Made by a program: the position numbers and the translations under genes. Under the pieces are notes generated by a model that worked only from the letters and a program-made list of their open reading frames with translations, made no database searches and was not told where the DNA came from. Shown in pieces: positions 51,370 through 61,321 of a stretch of 64,000 nucleotides of DNA; the stretch's first letter is position 1, and the number at the start of each line of letters is the position of its first letter. This DNA comes from CAIKZZ01 sp036742455. Its GTDB lineage: Bacteria; Pseudomonadota; Gammaproteobacteria; Steroidobacterales; Steroidobacteraceae. Location: assembly GCA_036742455.1 (NCBI GenBank), contig DAINQU010000007.1, positions 1 through 64,000 on the forward strand, read 5' to 3'.

Positions 51370-52608
51370 TTAGGCGGCTTTCGAGGGCTTTTGGAAGTAC
51401 CCGGTTTTCATAGCGGCGTACGACGTCTCGTTATCGAACGAGGTCTGGTTTCTGCCCTTTATCTTTGCTTGATACAGCGCTTGGTCCGCTGCTTGGACGA
51501 TACCACCCGCCGAACGCTCCATCTGAGGCACCACAAATGCGATGCCCACGGACACGGTCACCCGATCAGATACCTCAGAGGCGCCGTGCCGGATGGACAG
51601 CTCGGACACGCCCTGATGAATGCTCTGAGAAAGTTCGTCCAAATATTCCTTCGTTGTATCGTAAAGAATAATGGCGAACTCTTCGCCGCCGTAGCGGGCT
51701 GCAAAATCGAAGGGCCGTCGGGCGGTTCGTGCGAGCGCATGGGCTACTTTGCGCAGGCAGTCGTCGCCGCCACGATGACCGTGCTCATCGTTATACCGTT
51801 TGAAATAGTCGATATCGATCAGGATCATCGCCAGGGTGACCCCTTCACGTTGAGCCATCGACCAATGCCGATTGAGGTGCTCGTCGAACGCCTTGCGATT
51901 GTAGAGTCCCGTCAACCCATCGCGCACAACGGTAGCGGACATTTCCCGTAATTGGTGCCGCTCCAGGAAGTGGTGACGGATCCCCTCTTCGATCGAGTAG
52001 TTCACCGTCGCCGAGATGACGAATACGACGAGCAGTACGATTGCGTTGTACAGAACCGCGGACTCTGGGAGACCCGAGGCGAGCGCCGCAGCGAGATACA
52101 GCGACCAGACCGCAGCACCGACGGCGAGAGATTCGTAGAACAAAAGACCGAGCAAGAAGCTCGAGAAGACAGCGTAGACCACCACGCCGGAAAATAGGGC
52201 ATCAACGCCGTCCAGAGCCGCCCGAATATCAACGAGAATCATCCCAACGCCTAGCAATGTCGCTAACCACGGGGCCCAGCGCGGATACATTTGATGTGGG
52301 CGGCGGTGGTAGGTCAACGCGATCAGGATCCCCAATACGGGAACCAGCCCACCGAACTGCAGCAGATAAAGACCGGTCCGGGAAAACTCGCCGACCACCA
52401 GTGAATCGGCCAATGCGAACGCGACCAGAACACTGAGAGCCAAGAACAGATTTTCGCGTATGCGCTTCAGGCGATCCCGAACAAACTCACGGCGGAACTG
52501 AGTCTCAACACCCGCTTCGTCGAAGCGCAGTTTCTCGAAGCCCTTTTTGAGCTGTCGGGCGATCGACGATTCGTCGATGATCAGTTTTTGAGTTTCTTCG
52601 GAGTTCAC
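51370..52608 (-). CDS. Membrane diguanylate cyclase (GGDEF)
   Basis: A 412-aa protein. About six transmembrane helices (residues ~55-205) form an unclassified sensor. The GGDEF domain (about 225-390) has RDGLTGLYNRKAFDEH, the metal-binding LIDIDYFKRYND, the active-site GGEEF and an I-site RxxD (RPFD) five residues before it, so it should be active and product-inhibited. It makes cyclic di-GMP. No EAL domain. It is the same strand as pyc and gshA, but the gaps are 140-170 nt. The GGEEF context ARYGGEEFAIIL is intact. Confidence 0.92.
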   Translation of the reverse strand: MNSEETQKLIIDESSIARQLKKGFEKLRFDEAGVETQFRREFVRDRLKRIRENLFLALSVLVAFALADSLVVGEFSRTGLYLLQFGGLVPVLGILIALTYHRRPHQMYPRWAPWLATLLGVGMILVDIRAALDGVDALFSGVVVYAVFSSFLLGLLFYESLAVGAAVWSLYLAAALASGLPESAVLYNAIVLLVVFVISATVNYSIEEGIRHHFLERHQLREMSATVVRDGLTGLYNRKAFDEHLNRHWSMAQREGVTLAMILIDIDYFKRYNDEHGHRGGDDCLRKVAHALARTARRPFDFAARYGGEEFAIILYDTTKEYLDELSQSIHQGVSELSIRHGASEVSDRVTVSVGIAFVVPQMERSAGGIVQAADQALYQAKIKGRNQTSFDNETSYAAMKTGYFQKPSKAA

Positions 52609-52750
52609 GCGGTCGTACCCTAGCCGCTCGGCCCCGTCGGAGCCGTACGTCAGGCGTAGTAAACCGTGTCAGGGGGGTGAAAACTGAGGCGCGGTGCACG
52701 AAACCGGGAATTGGGGACCACGTCAGTAGATTTGTGCGAGACGGAACACC

Positions 52751-54340
52751 CTAGTCCGCAAAGTAGTCGGCGAGGTATTCGCGGAACGGCGCCTGCGCGG
52801 CGGACTCGATCGCCTCATGCTCGCGCCACGATTGGTCCGCTTCGGCCGAAAACGCGTCTTCCCGCGCAGCCGCCAACGGTGCAAGGTCGCGAAAATAGTC
52901 TCGGTAGCCTGCACTGGTTCGAAAGGCGAAGTCGTAGAACGATTCGCCGCGCTGCCGCATTTCGCGCAGTATGCGGGCCGAAGGGGTTGCCTCGGTATCG
53001 GCGATTTTTGCGCGCGCGTTCTGCAGAGCAGTCGTGTACGGGCGGTGCGCATCGGCGCCGTCCAAGAGTTCGCAGACGCCTTCCATCGCATCCAGTATTT
53101 CGGCGCCCCAAGCCGTGAGTGAGCGACGTCGTCCATCGAGTTGAAGTTCGAGGCCGGGCTCTCGGCCCCGGCGAGCGACGGTTGCGTGGTTGGCATCCAG
53201 CGCGTCTTGCTCGGATGGCGAGAAGGGCGGGCTCGGCGCGACAACGCAAAATGCCGCGAATGCCTCGAGGAACTTTAGCTTGTTTTGGTTGACGCCCACC
53301 GGATCCAAGACGCTGACATCCAATGAGCGCATTTCGACATACTGCACGCCGGCGCGCCGGAGTGCCTTCGTCGGCCGTTCGCCGGAACGCGCCACACGCT
53401 TCGGTCGAATAAATGCGTAGTACTCATTTTCGATCTGCAGTCGGTTCGGGTTAAGTTGTCGCCACTCACCATCCACCTCGACACCGAGCGCCTTATACGC
53501 AGGATGCGGCGAGGAAATCGCAGCGGTCAGGTCCCGAACATATTCGTCCAGGGAATTGACGGAAATCGAAACGCCTGACTGACTCTTGTTGCGGTAACCG
53601 AGGTCACTCATGCGCAGCGAAGTGGCATACGGGGAATAGAGAGTTCCGTGGCCAAACTCGTCTAATCCATGATCGGTACGACCGTCCACGAAGGATCGGC
53701 AGACCGCGGGAGAGGCACCGAAAAGATAAGGGACAATCCAGCCGTGACGGCGGTAATTGCGCAAGAGCGAGAAGTAGCTTTCTGAAATAAAAGCGGCATT
53801 CGGCCCGCCCGATCGGCCAGCGATCGCAGCCCAGACATCCCAAAATTGCTCCGGGAAGGAGTAATTGAAATGCACGCCCGAAATCGCCTGCATGATGCGG
53901 CCGTACCGCATGCCGAGGCCGCGGCGATAGATGTGCTTCATTCGGCCCACATTGGAGTGACCAAACTCAGCAATCGGAATGCTCGCATCGCCCTGAAGGC
54001 GGCAGGGCATGCTCGTGGCCCAAAGCAGCTCATCCCCTAAGCGCTCGTATACAAATTGATGCAGATCGGTCAGGTACTGCAACAACTCCCAACTTTCCGT
54101 GAAAGTCGGTGTCACCAACTCGATGAGTGCCTCTGAGTAATCCGTTGTGATGTGCTCGTGCGTCATCGCCGAACCCAACACCCTCGGGTGCGGTGTTCGA
54201 GCGATTCGACCGTCGGTCGCGACGCGCAGGGATTCTTTCTCTACGCCTTTCAAGCCACCCGTAAGGACCCCGCTCACGCGAGCGTTGACCAAAGCCGACA
54301 ACTGTCGGTCGTAACGGTGATCAATGCGGGCTTCGGACAC
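52751..54340 (-). CDS. gshA: Glutamate-cysteine ligase
   Basis: A 529-aa E. coli-type GshA. KGVEKESLRVATDGRIA near residue 30 is the substrate/ATP segment. TTDYSEALIELVTPTF, GVHFNYSFPEQFWD and SSPHPAYKALG-like segments follow. It makes gamma-glutamylcysteine, the first and limiting step of glutathione synthesis. gshB is not in the window. The family is typical of gammaproteobacteria, one of the main taxonomic hints here. Confidence 0.94.
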   Translation of the reverse strand: MSEARIDHRYDRQLSALVNARVSGVLTGGLKGVEKESLRVATDGRIARTPHPRVLGSAMTHEHITTDYSEALIELVTPTFTESWELLQYLTDLHQFVYERLGDELLWATSMPCRLQGDASIPIAEFGHSNVGRMKHIYRRGLGMRYGRIMQAISGVHFNYSFPEQFWDVWAAIAGRSGGPNAAFISESYFSLLRNYRRHGWIVPYLFGASPAVCRSFVDGRTDHGLDEFGHGTLYSPYATSLRMSDLGYRNKSQSGVSISVNSLDEYVRDLTAAISSPHPAYKALGVEVDGEWRQLNPNRLQIENEYYAFIRPKRVARSGERPTKALRRAGVQYVEMRSLDVSVLDPVGVNQNKLKFLEAFAAFCVVAPSPPFSPSEQDALDANHATVARRGREPGLELQLDGRRRSLTAWGAEILDAMEGVCELLDGADAHRPYTTALQNARAKIADTEATPSARILREMRQRGESFYDFAFRTSAGYRDYFRDLAPLAAAREDAFSAEADQSWREHEAIESAAQAPFREYLADYFAD

Positions 54341-54495
54341 GCAGCACTCCTAATGGATCTGCACAGTGTACTTGATCAAACAAGTCAGGCGTTTGAAGAC
54401 GTCTCTACCCTTGATCGCCCCGTCGGGACGGGCCACCCCGAGCGCCTTTCAGGATAGCCGTCGCGTTTCGACCCCAGTACGGACGCCCCCCCCGA

Positions 54496-55677
54496 TCAGC
54501 AGATTTCAAACAATCCCGCGGCGCCCATACCGCCACCAATACACATGGTCGCGACAACGTGACGCGCCCCCAGTCGCTTGCCCGCCAGCAGGGCGTGACC
54601 CGTCATGCGCTGGCCGCTCATCCCATAGGGATGGCCCACCGCAATCGCCCCGCCGTCGACATTGAGGCGGTCATCGGGTATCCCCAAGCGATCGCGGCAA
54701 TAAAGCACCTGAACCGCAAACGCCTCGTTCAATTCCCATAGATCAATGTCGGCGACTGTCAGGCCGGCACGGGCTAAGAGTTTGGGCACCGCGTAGACCG
54801 GCCCAATCCCCATTTCCTTAGGATCGCAACCCGCCACGGCAAAGCCGCGGAAATACCCTAACGGCGATAATCCACGCCGCTTCGCCTCGTCCGCGGCCAT
54901 CAGGACCACGGCACCGGCGCCGTCCGAAAATTGACTTGCATTGCCGGCCGCAATGACGCCGCCTGGCAATGCCGAGCGTATGCCGGCCACACCATCCACC
55001 GTCGTGCCCTCACGCAACCCTTCATCGTGCTCAACGGTAACCGTACGGGTCGAAAGACGTCCGGTGGCTTTATCGAGGTTCGCCATCGTGACCGTAATCG
55101 GCGCAATTTCGTCGTTGAAGTAACCTGCCGCTTTGGCGGCACAGGCACGTTGTTGACTGCGCGCGCCGTACGCGTCCATGTCCGCACGGGTGATGCCGTA
55201 ACGACGAGCCACTTCTTCGGCGGTATCGAGCATGCTCCAGTAAATGCCTGGCGATTGCTCTTTCAGCCACGTCTCTTCCGTAAAATTCCGGTTGGCACTC
55301 GATTGCACAATGGAAATCGACTCCACGCCACCGGCGACATAAATATCGCCCTCACCCGCGATGATGCGCTGGGCGCCGAGGGCGATGGCTTGGAGGCCCG
55401 ACGAGCAGAACCGATTCACCGTCATGCCAGAGACAGAGTCTGGGCAGCCGGCACGCAGCGCAATCTGCCGAGCAATATTGCCGCCGGTAGCACCTTCCGG
55501 TAGCGCACACCCCATAATCACATCTTCGACATCGCCCGCATCAACCCTCGCACGCTCAAGTGCAGCGCGGACGACGTGACCACCCAGCGTAGCGCCGTGC
55601 GTCAGATTGAACGACCCTCGAAACGATTTCGCTAATGGGGTGCGGGCGGTCGATACGATCACGACTTCACGGCTCAT
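54496..55677 (-). CDS. Thiolase (acetyl-CoA acyltransferase)
   Basis: A 393-aa thiolase. Nucleophile Cys is in VNRFCSSGLQAIALG (about residue 89). His is in VDGGAIAVGHPYGMSGQRM, and the second Cys is in CIGGGMGAAGLFE. Its ATG overlaps the stop of the upstream multifunctional enzyme by 4 nt (55677-55674). It cleaves 3-ketoacyl-CoA in beta-oxidation or, in reverse, condenses acetyl-CoA for polyhydroxybutyrate. FadA-like by context; chain-length preference cannot be read from sequence. Confidence 0.92.
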   Translation of the reverse strand: MSREVVIVSTARTPLAKSFRGSFNLTHGATLGGHVVRAALERARVDAGDVEDVIMGCALPEGATGGNIARQIALRAGCPDSVSGMTVNRFCSSGLQAIALGAQRIIAGEGDIYVAGGVESISIVQSSANRNFTEETWLKEQSPGIYWSMLDTAEEVARRYGITRADMDAYGARSQQRACAAKAAGYFNDEIAPITVTMANLDKATGRLSTRTVTVEHDEGLREGTTVDGVAGIRSALPGGVIAAGNASQFSDGAGAVVLMAADEAKRRGLSPLGYFRGFAVAGCDPKEMGIGPVYAVPKLLARAGLTVADIDLWELNEAFAVQVLYCRDRLGIPDDRLNVDGGAIAVGHPYGMSGQRMTGHALLAGKRLGARHVVATMCIGGGMGAAGLFEIC

Positions 55678-57791
55678 GAGCGGACTCCGGCAGAATTAAA
55701 GGTGCCGCTGGCAGCGGCAAGACGCGCCAGCAATGGCGCTGGCGTCCAGAAAGCGGGGTCTCCATAGGAATTGCGTGCAAATTCCTGCATGCGCAGCACC
55801 ACCGCATAGAGACCCACTTCCTCGGCATAGCACATAGGACCACCGCGGTAGACGGGGAAGCCATAACCGGTCAGGTACACCATATCGATGTCGGACGCTC
55901 TCTGGGCAATCCCTTCATCAAGAATCTGAGCGCCTTCGTTCACGAGGGCATACACCAAACGATCGACAATTTCGCGCGGGGTGATGTCACGGGAGGGCAG
56001 CCCAAGAGTGGACCGATGCTCAGCGAGCATGCCCTCGACGACCGGCGAGGGATACGCGTTGCGATCACCTTTTCGGTAGTCGTACCAACCAGCACCCGTC
56101 TTCTGGCCGAAGCGTCCCAATTCACACAGACGGTCTGCGATGCCTGAATAACGCACGTCGGGTCGCTCAATGGCGCGCCGCTTGCGGATATGCCAGCCAA
56201 TATCATTGCCGGCCAGATCGCTCATCCGGAACGGACCCATGGCAAAGCCGAATGCTTCGATCGCACTGTCGATCTGAGCAGGACTCGCGCCTTCATCGAC
56301 CATGAACAGAGCTTGACGGATGTACTGTTCAATCATGCGATTGCCGATGAAGCCGTCGCAGACGCCCGAGACCACCGCGGTCTTGCGCAGCGTTTTTGCC
56401 AATTTCATGGTGGTAGCGAGCACATCGTTAGCCGTTGCTCGCCCCCGCACTACTTCCAGCAATTTCATAATGTTAGCGGGACTGAAGAAATGCATTCCGA
56501 CCACATCTGCCGGCCGGGACGTGACCGCGGCGATCGCGTTGACGTCCAGCGTGGAGGTATTCGTGGCCAATATCGCGCCGGGCTTTGCCACCCGATCCAA
56601 TGTCGTGAAGACCTGGCGTTTGACATCCATGTCCTCGTAAACCGCCTCAATGATGAGGTCGGCATCCGCCAGATCGGCGTAATCCAGCGTAGGGCGTAGC
56701 AACGCTCCACGCGCCTCGGCGGCCTCCGGGGTCAATCGGCCTTTCTTGACCTGGCCTTCAATCACTTCGCGGATACGCGCCACCCCGCGACTGAGTGCTT
56801 CGGCCCCTGTTTCCAAGAGACGAACCGGTATGCCGGCGGAGAGGAACGTGAGTGCGATCCCAGAGCCCATCGTCCCGGCCCCAATCACGGCAGCCGTGCG
56901 GACATCCCGCAGTGGCGTGGAATCCGGCACATCCGCGATTTTCGAGGTGGCGCGTTCGGCAAAAAAGGCGTGCCGCAGCGCTTTCGACACCGGCGTGAAC
57001 ATCAATTCGACGAAGAGTGCGCGCTCCGTGGCGAGCCCCTCGTCAAAGGACTTGCTGGCGGCCGCCTCAATCGCATCGATGCACTTCAGCGGCGCTGGAT
57101 AGGCGGGATACGCTGCACGCACCATGTTGCGCGCAAAAAGGAGGAGAGGCTCGACGTGCGGGCCCGCTGCAGAGCGGTCTCGCGCTTTCGGCAACGGCTT
57201 ACCTTGGCGATGCAACGCGCCGCGTTCCGCAGCCAATGACACGGCAGCGGGTACAGGATCCCCGTCAATCAGCGCCGCGAGCAGCGGGCTGCCCGCGAAT
57301 AATTTTGCCGGCACCGGTTCACCGCCCAGGATGACATTGAGTGCGTTTTCAACTCCGATCAGGCGCGGCAAGCGTTGGGTGCCACCGGCGCCCGGTAACA
57401 GACCGATTTTGACCTCCGGAAGGCCCAGCTTCGCGCTACTTGATGCGACGCGGTAATGACAGCCGAGCGACAGCTCAAGGCCGCCCCCTAAACACGTCCC
57501 CTCGATCGCGGCGACGACGGGCTTAGGGCTCGATTCCACCCGCACAATGAGATCCGCCAGGTTAGGCGACGCCAACATGGCCGGCGTGCCAAATTCCCGT
57601 ATGTCAGCCCCGGCAGAAAATAAGCCGTTGTTGCCTGCCAGCACGATGCCATCGACCGACGGATCGGCCATCGCCGCAGCCAACTCTCGGGCGACATCGG
57701 ATCGCGTCGCGCGACCCAGACTATTGACGGGGGGTTCGCCGAACCGGATGACTGCAATTGCGCCCTCGCGCGTAGACGTGACGGAACTCAT
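55674..57791 (-). CDS. Enoyl-CoA hydratase / 3-hydroxyacyl-CoA dehydrogenase fusion
   Basis: A 705-aa FadB/FadJ-type enzyme. Crotonase domain (about 1-190) with IEGTCLGGGLELSLGCHYR and GLLPGAGGTQRLPRLIG, including the two catalytic Glu. The NAD-binding domain starts VIGAGTMGSGIALTFLSAG (about residue 302) and the 3HCDH C-terminal domains hold FIGNRM and DLAGNDIGW. It hydrates enoyl-CoA and oxidises the alcohol. Its sequence looks closer to the peroxisomal-type bifunctional branch than to E. coli FadB (inference). Coupled to the thiolase gene. Confidence 0.92.
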   Translation of the reverse strand: MSSVTSTREGAIAVIRFGEPPVNSLGRATRSDVARELAAAMADPSVDGIVLAGNNGLFSAGADIREFGTPAMLASPNLADLIVRVESSPKPVVAAIEGTCLGGGLELSLGCHYRVASSSAKLGLPEVKIGLLPGAGGTQRLPRLIGVENALNVILGGEPVPAKLFAGSPLLAALIDGDPVPAAVSLAAERGALHRQGKPLPKARDRSAAGPHVEPLLLFARNMVRAAYPAYPAPLKCIDAIEAAASKSFDEGLATERALFVELMFTPVSKALRHAFFAERATSKIADVPDSTPLRDVRTAAVIGAGTMGSGIALTFLSAGIPVRLLETGAEALSRGVARIREVIEGQVKKGRLTPEAAEARGALLRPTLDYADLADADLIIEAVYEDMDVKRQVFTTLDRVAKPGAILATNTSTLDVNAIAAVTSRPADVVGMHFFSPANIMKLLEVVRGRATANDVLATTMKLAKTLRKTAVVSGVCDGFIGNRMIEQYIRQALFMVDEGASPAQIDSAIEAFGFAMGPFRMSDLAGNDIGWHIRKRRAIERPDVRYSGIADRLCELGRFGQKTGAGWYDYRKGDRNAYPSPVVEGMLAEHRSTLGLPSRDITPREIVDRLVYALVNEGAQILDEGIAQRASDIDMVYLTGYGFPVYRGGPMCYAEEVGLYAVVLRMQEFARNSYGDPAFWTPAPLLARLAAASGTFNSAGVRS

Positions 57792-57940
57792 GATGAATCC
57801 TCGGAGCGGAAGTCCCTCCGATTATGCCACCCACCGGGCTCTTGGCTTTGCGCGTTTCCCGGCATGGGCGGGTCGTTTCTTCGGTGGCGGGGGCCGTAGC
57901 GCTCCCGCAGAATACGAAAGTCACGTAAGAGAATCGCCAG

Positions 57941-58612
57941 ATGGTCCGTATCGACACCCGCTATCTCTCTGCGACTGCTGCGGATGGGCATCAACTGCGT
58001 ATCTATCGCGCAAGTCCGATGGACGCGCCGAGAGGTACTATACTGATTATACAGGAGATTTTCGGGGTCACCCCGCACATACGCGCGGTGGCCGATGCTT
58101 ACGCTCGCGCCGGCTATGAGGCGCTCGCGCCGCAAGTCTTCGACCGCGTCGCTCAGGACCTGATCGTCCCCTACACGGACGTGCCGACCGGATTGGCTCA
58201 CGCACGCTCCATTGACGTCACCGCCACGGTGGCCGATCTCGAAGCGGCGCGCCTCAGCGCTCAGGACCCAGAGCACGTCGCGGTCATCGGCTACTGCTGG
58301 GGCGGCCGCATGAGCTACATCGCTGCGTGCCGTTTACCGCTCAAGGCCGCTGTCGCGTACTACGGCGGCGGTCTGCCCGCCTGCCTAAACGAACATCCGA
58401 CCTGTCCGATGATGTTCCACTTCGGGGAGTCCGACCCGGCCATTCCCCCAAGCGACGTCGCTGCCGTACGAACTGCCCTGCCGCACGCCGAGGTTCACCT
58501 GTACCCCGCGGGGCATGCTTTCAACAATTCCGATCGCGCATCCTTCGAGCCCGTCAGCGCGGCGGCTGCGTTTGATCGATCCATCGATTTTCTGCGCCGC
58601 CATCTGGGCTGA
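57941..58612 (+). CDS. Dienelactone hydrolase family protein
   Basis: A 223-aa alpha/beta hydrolase. The nucleophile is Cys in VIGYCWGGRMS (about residue 113), with Asp in ESDPAIP and His in AGHAFNN, the triad of the DLH family. It may hydrolyse dienelactones from aromatic breakdown, though many homologues act on other esters. No chlorocatechol genes are nearby. It is divergent from the fadB-like gene and 36 nt ahead of gabD. Confidence 0.9.
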   Translation: MVRIDTRYLSATAADGHQLRIYRASPMDAPRGTILIIQEIFGVTPHIRAVADAYARAGYEALAPQVFDRVAQDLIVPYTDVPTGLAHARSIDVTATVADLEAARLSAQDPEHVAVIGYCWGGRMSYIAACRLPLKAAVAYYGGGLPACLNEHPTCPMMFHFGESDPAIPPSDVAAVRTALPHAEVHLYPAGHAFNNSDRASFEPVSAAAAFDRSIDFLRRHLG

Positions 58613-58648
58613 CGCGTCTTATCCACTCCTGTCACGGGACGAATCATC

Positions 58649-60112
58649 ATGACCTTGATCCTCAACGACCCTACCCTGCTGCGCAACCGATGCTACGTCG
58701 ATGGCCAATGGATCAGCGCAGACGACGGCCGCACTCTGGCCGTCACGAATCCAGCATCCGGCGAAGTGCTGGCCGAGGTCCCGGATTGCGGCGTTGAGGA
58801 GACGCGTCGAGCCATCGATGCCGCCAAAAAAGCACTACCCGCCTGGGCGGCCAAGTCCGCCAAAGAGCGCGGCAAAATTCTGCGCCGCTTTGCCGATTTA
58901 ATGACCGCCAACGCAGAGGATCTTGGTCGCCTCATGACGGCGGAACAGGGCAAGCCTCTGGCGGAGGCTAAAGGTGAAGTCGGCTATGCCGCCTCGTTTT
59001 ACGAGTGGTTTGCCGAAGAAGGCCGCCGAGTCTACGGCGAAGTCATCCCCTCACCCGCGTCGGACAAGCGACTGCTCGCATTGCGTCAGCCGGTTGGCGT
59101 TGTGGGCGCCATCACCCCGTGGAATTTCCCGGCAGCGATGATCACTCGCAAGGCCGGCGCCGCCCTCGCTGCCGGCTGCACTATCGTCATCAAGCCCGCC
59201 GAGTCGACCCCGCTATCGGCGTTTGCGCAGGCGGAACTTGCCGAACGAGCCGGTATCCCGGCCGGCGTATTCAATGTGTTGACGGGAAGTCCGCAGGCGA
59301 TTGGCGGTGAACTCACGTCTAACCCGAAAGTCGCTAAAATCACCTTCACGGGTTCCACCGCCGTCGGCAAGTTGCTCATGAAGCAGTGCGCCGATACGGT
59401 TAAAAAAGTATCCCTCGAGTTGGGTGGCAACGCGCCCTTCATCGTGTTTGACGATGCGGATCTGGATGCCGCCGTGGTCGGCGCGATGGCCTCGAAGTAC
59501 CGGAATACCGGACAGACATGCGTTTGTGCGAACCGATTACTGGTCCAAGCAGGCGTCTACGACGCATTCGTCGCGAAATTGGTCGAGGCTACCCGTAAGT
59601 TGCGAGTGGGTGCTGGGCTTGAGGGACCAACCGAGCAAGGTCCGTTAATCAATGAGAAAGCCGTCGCCAAAGTCGAGGATCACATCGCCGACGCCGTCTC
59701 CAAGGGCGCTCAAGTGGCATTGGGCGGACGGCGCCATGCCTTAGGCGGAACCTTTTTCGAGCCCACGGTACTCACCCATGTGACGACGTCCATGAAAGTG
59801 GCCCGCGAAGAAACCTTCGGACCGGTTGCGCCGGTATTCCGGTTCGAAACGGAGGCGGATGCCATACGGATGGCCAACGACACGGAATTCGGTCTGGCGG
59901 CTTACTTCTATACGCGCGATATCGCGCGTTCTTGGCGCGTGGGCGAAGCCTTGGAATACGGCATTGTGGGTCTCAATACGGGCATCATTTCGACCGAAGA
60001 AGCTCCGTTCGGCGGATGGAAGGAATCGGGCATCGGCCGCGAAGGGTCCAAGCACGGCATCCTTGACTACACCGAACTGAAGTACCTCTGTGTCGGCGGT
60101 CTAATGCCTTGA
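58649..60112 (+). CDS. gabD: Succinate-semialdehyde dehydrogenase (NADP+)
   Basis: A 487-aa aldehyde dehydrogenase. GAITPWNFPAAMITRK, the NADP-binding IVIKPAESTPLSAF, the general-base Glu in LELGGNAPFIV and the catalytic Cys in GQTCVCANR match the GabD branch, including its two-residue spacing C-V-C. It oxidises succinate semialdehyde from GABA or related amines. The MFS gene starts in a TTGA overlap at its stop. gabT is not in the window. Confidence 0.92.
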   Translation: MTLILNDPTLLRNRCYVDGQWISADDGRTLAVTNPASGEVLAEVPDCGVEETRRAIDAAKKALPAWAAKSAKERGKILRRFADLMTANAEDLGRLMTAEQGKPLAEAKGEVGYAASFYEWFAEEGRRVYGEVIPSPASDKRLLALRQPVGVVGAITPWNFPAAMITRKAGAALAAGCTIVIKPAESTPLSAFAQAELAERAGIPAGVFNVLTGSPQAIGGELTSNPKVAKITFTGSTAVGKLLMKQCADTVKKVSLELGGNAPFIVFDDADLDAAVVGAMASKYRNTGQTCVCANRLLVQAGVYDAFVAKLVEATRKLRVGAGLEGPTEQGPLINEKAVAKVEDHIADAVSKGAQVALGGRRHALGGTFFEPTVLTHVTTSMKVAREETFGPVAPVFRFETEADAIRMANDTEFGLAAYFYTRDIARSWRVGEALEYGIVGLNTGIISTEEAPFGGWKESGIGREGSKHGILDYTELKYLCVGGLMP

Positions 60113-61311
60113 AGACGCGACTGTCGGAGCGCAGCCTCACCATACTGCTCGCGGCAGTCACAGCGTCGGGACCCATTTCGTTAGGCATCTACATGCCCGT
60201 GCTACCACTGGCACGGGCAGCTTTTCACGTCAGCGTAGCGGCGGCGAGTGCTACGGTAACCGCCGCGTTGGTGGCTTACGCGATCGGTCTGTATGCCTAC
60301 GGCCCTCTCTCGGATCGCTTTGGACGGCGACCGGTCATCCTGACCGGTTTGTGCGTGTACCTCTTGGGCGTGATCACCGCGCTTTGCGCGACATCCATCG
60401 GCATGTTGACCGTAGGCCGTGTGATTTCCGCGCTCGGCACCTCGGCCGGCGTGACGGTTGCGCGCGCCGTTTTGGGTGACCTCTACGAACGAGAGCATAT
60501 GGCGCTACGCCTTGCCACCATCACGATGGTGATGTCGGTTGCCAATGCGTTGTCACCCGCATTGGGCGGCATGCTGGGCGATCTCATGGGTTGGCGCATC
60601 GTCTTCGAAATACAACTCGGGCTGGCACTGTCCGTGGGCGTGGCTGCGTGGCGCTGGCTGCCCGAAACCCGCGCACCCAGCGCCTTGGGGAGCCGCGTAA
60701 GCGTTCTGGGCGCGTCGGCAAACCTCGTTCGAGATCGAGCGTTCTTGGGGTATGCGTTGCAAACCGGCGTTCTGTACGCCGTCTTTTTTGTGTTTGTATC
60801 CCTCGTTCCGTATATTTTTCGAACGCTCGGCCGTACCAGTGCGGAGTACGGATCGTGGTACGTTTTGATTTCCTTTAGCTATTTCTGCGGCAACTGGTAC
60901 ACGACGCGCTACTCCTACCGTCGAGGGCTCGAGCGGCTGATCACCGACGGAGTTCGACTGCAAGCCGTCGGCGCGCTCGCGGGAGCCGGATTAGCGTGGC
61001 TCGGCTTTTGGCACCCTGCTTTCATCTTTTTACCGTGGTGCATAATCGGCTTTGCCCAAGGGCTGACGCTGCCTAACTTGACGGCGGCGGCGGTGGCACG
61101 CTCGCCCGCCAATGCCGGCGCAGCATCGGGCTTGCTCGGATTTGGTCAACAAATTATTGGAGCCCTCGCCGTCCAAGGCATGTCGAGCGCGAGTACGTCA
61201 TCGCCTGTTGCTGTGACGACGTTTATTGCCGCCGGCGCGCTGATCGCGGCAGGCGTCTGGTATGCGACCCCACCCCATTGGCGCCTACCACCCCATCGAG
61301 TCACTTCCTAG
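60109..61311 (+). CDS. Bcr/CflA-type MFS exporter
   Basis: A 400-aa 12-helix transporter with a TTG start in a TTGA overlap with the gabD stop (60109-60112). It has the DHA1 loop motif GPLSDRFGRRPVIL and MPVLPLARAAFHVS at the start. The Bcr/CflA group exports drugs or sulfur-containing amino acid derivatives. Coupling to gabD is probably structural rather than functional. It is followed 10 nt later by a VOC gene. Confidence 0.9.
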   Translation: MKTRLSERSLTILLAAVTASGPISLGIYMPVLPLARAAFHVSVAAASATVTAALVAYAIGLYAYGPLSDRFGRRPVILTGLCVYLLGVITALCATSIGMLTVGRVISALGTSAGVTVARAVLGDLYEREHMALRLATITMVMSVANALSPALGGMLGDLMGWRIVFEIQLGLALSVGVAAWRWLPETRAPSALGSRVSVLGASANLVRDRAFLGYALQTGVLYAVFFVFVSLVPYIFRTLGRTSAEYGSWYVLISFSYFCGNWYTTRYSYRRGLERLITDGVRLQAVGALAGAGLAWLGFWHPAFIFLPWCIIGFAQGLTLPNLTAAAVARSPANAGAASGLLGFGQQIIGALAVQGMSSASTSSPVAVTTFIAAGALIAAGVWYATPPHWRLPPHRVTS

Positions 61312-61321
61312 GCGGATGGCC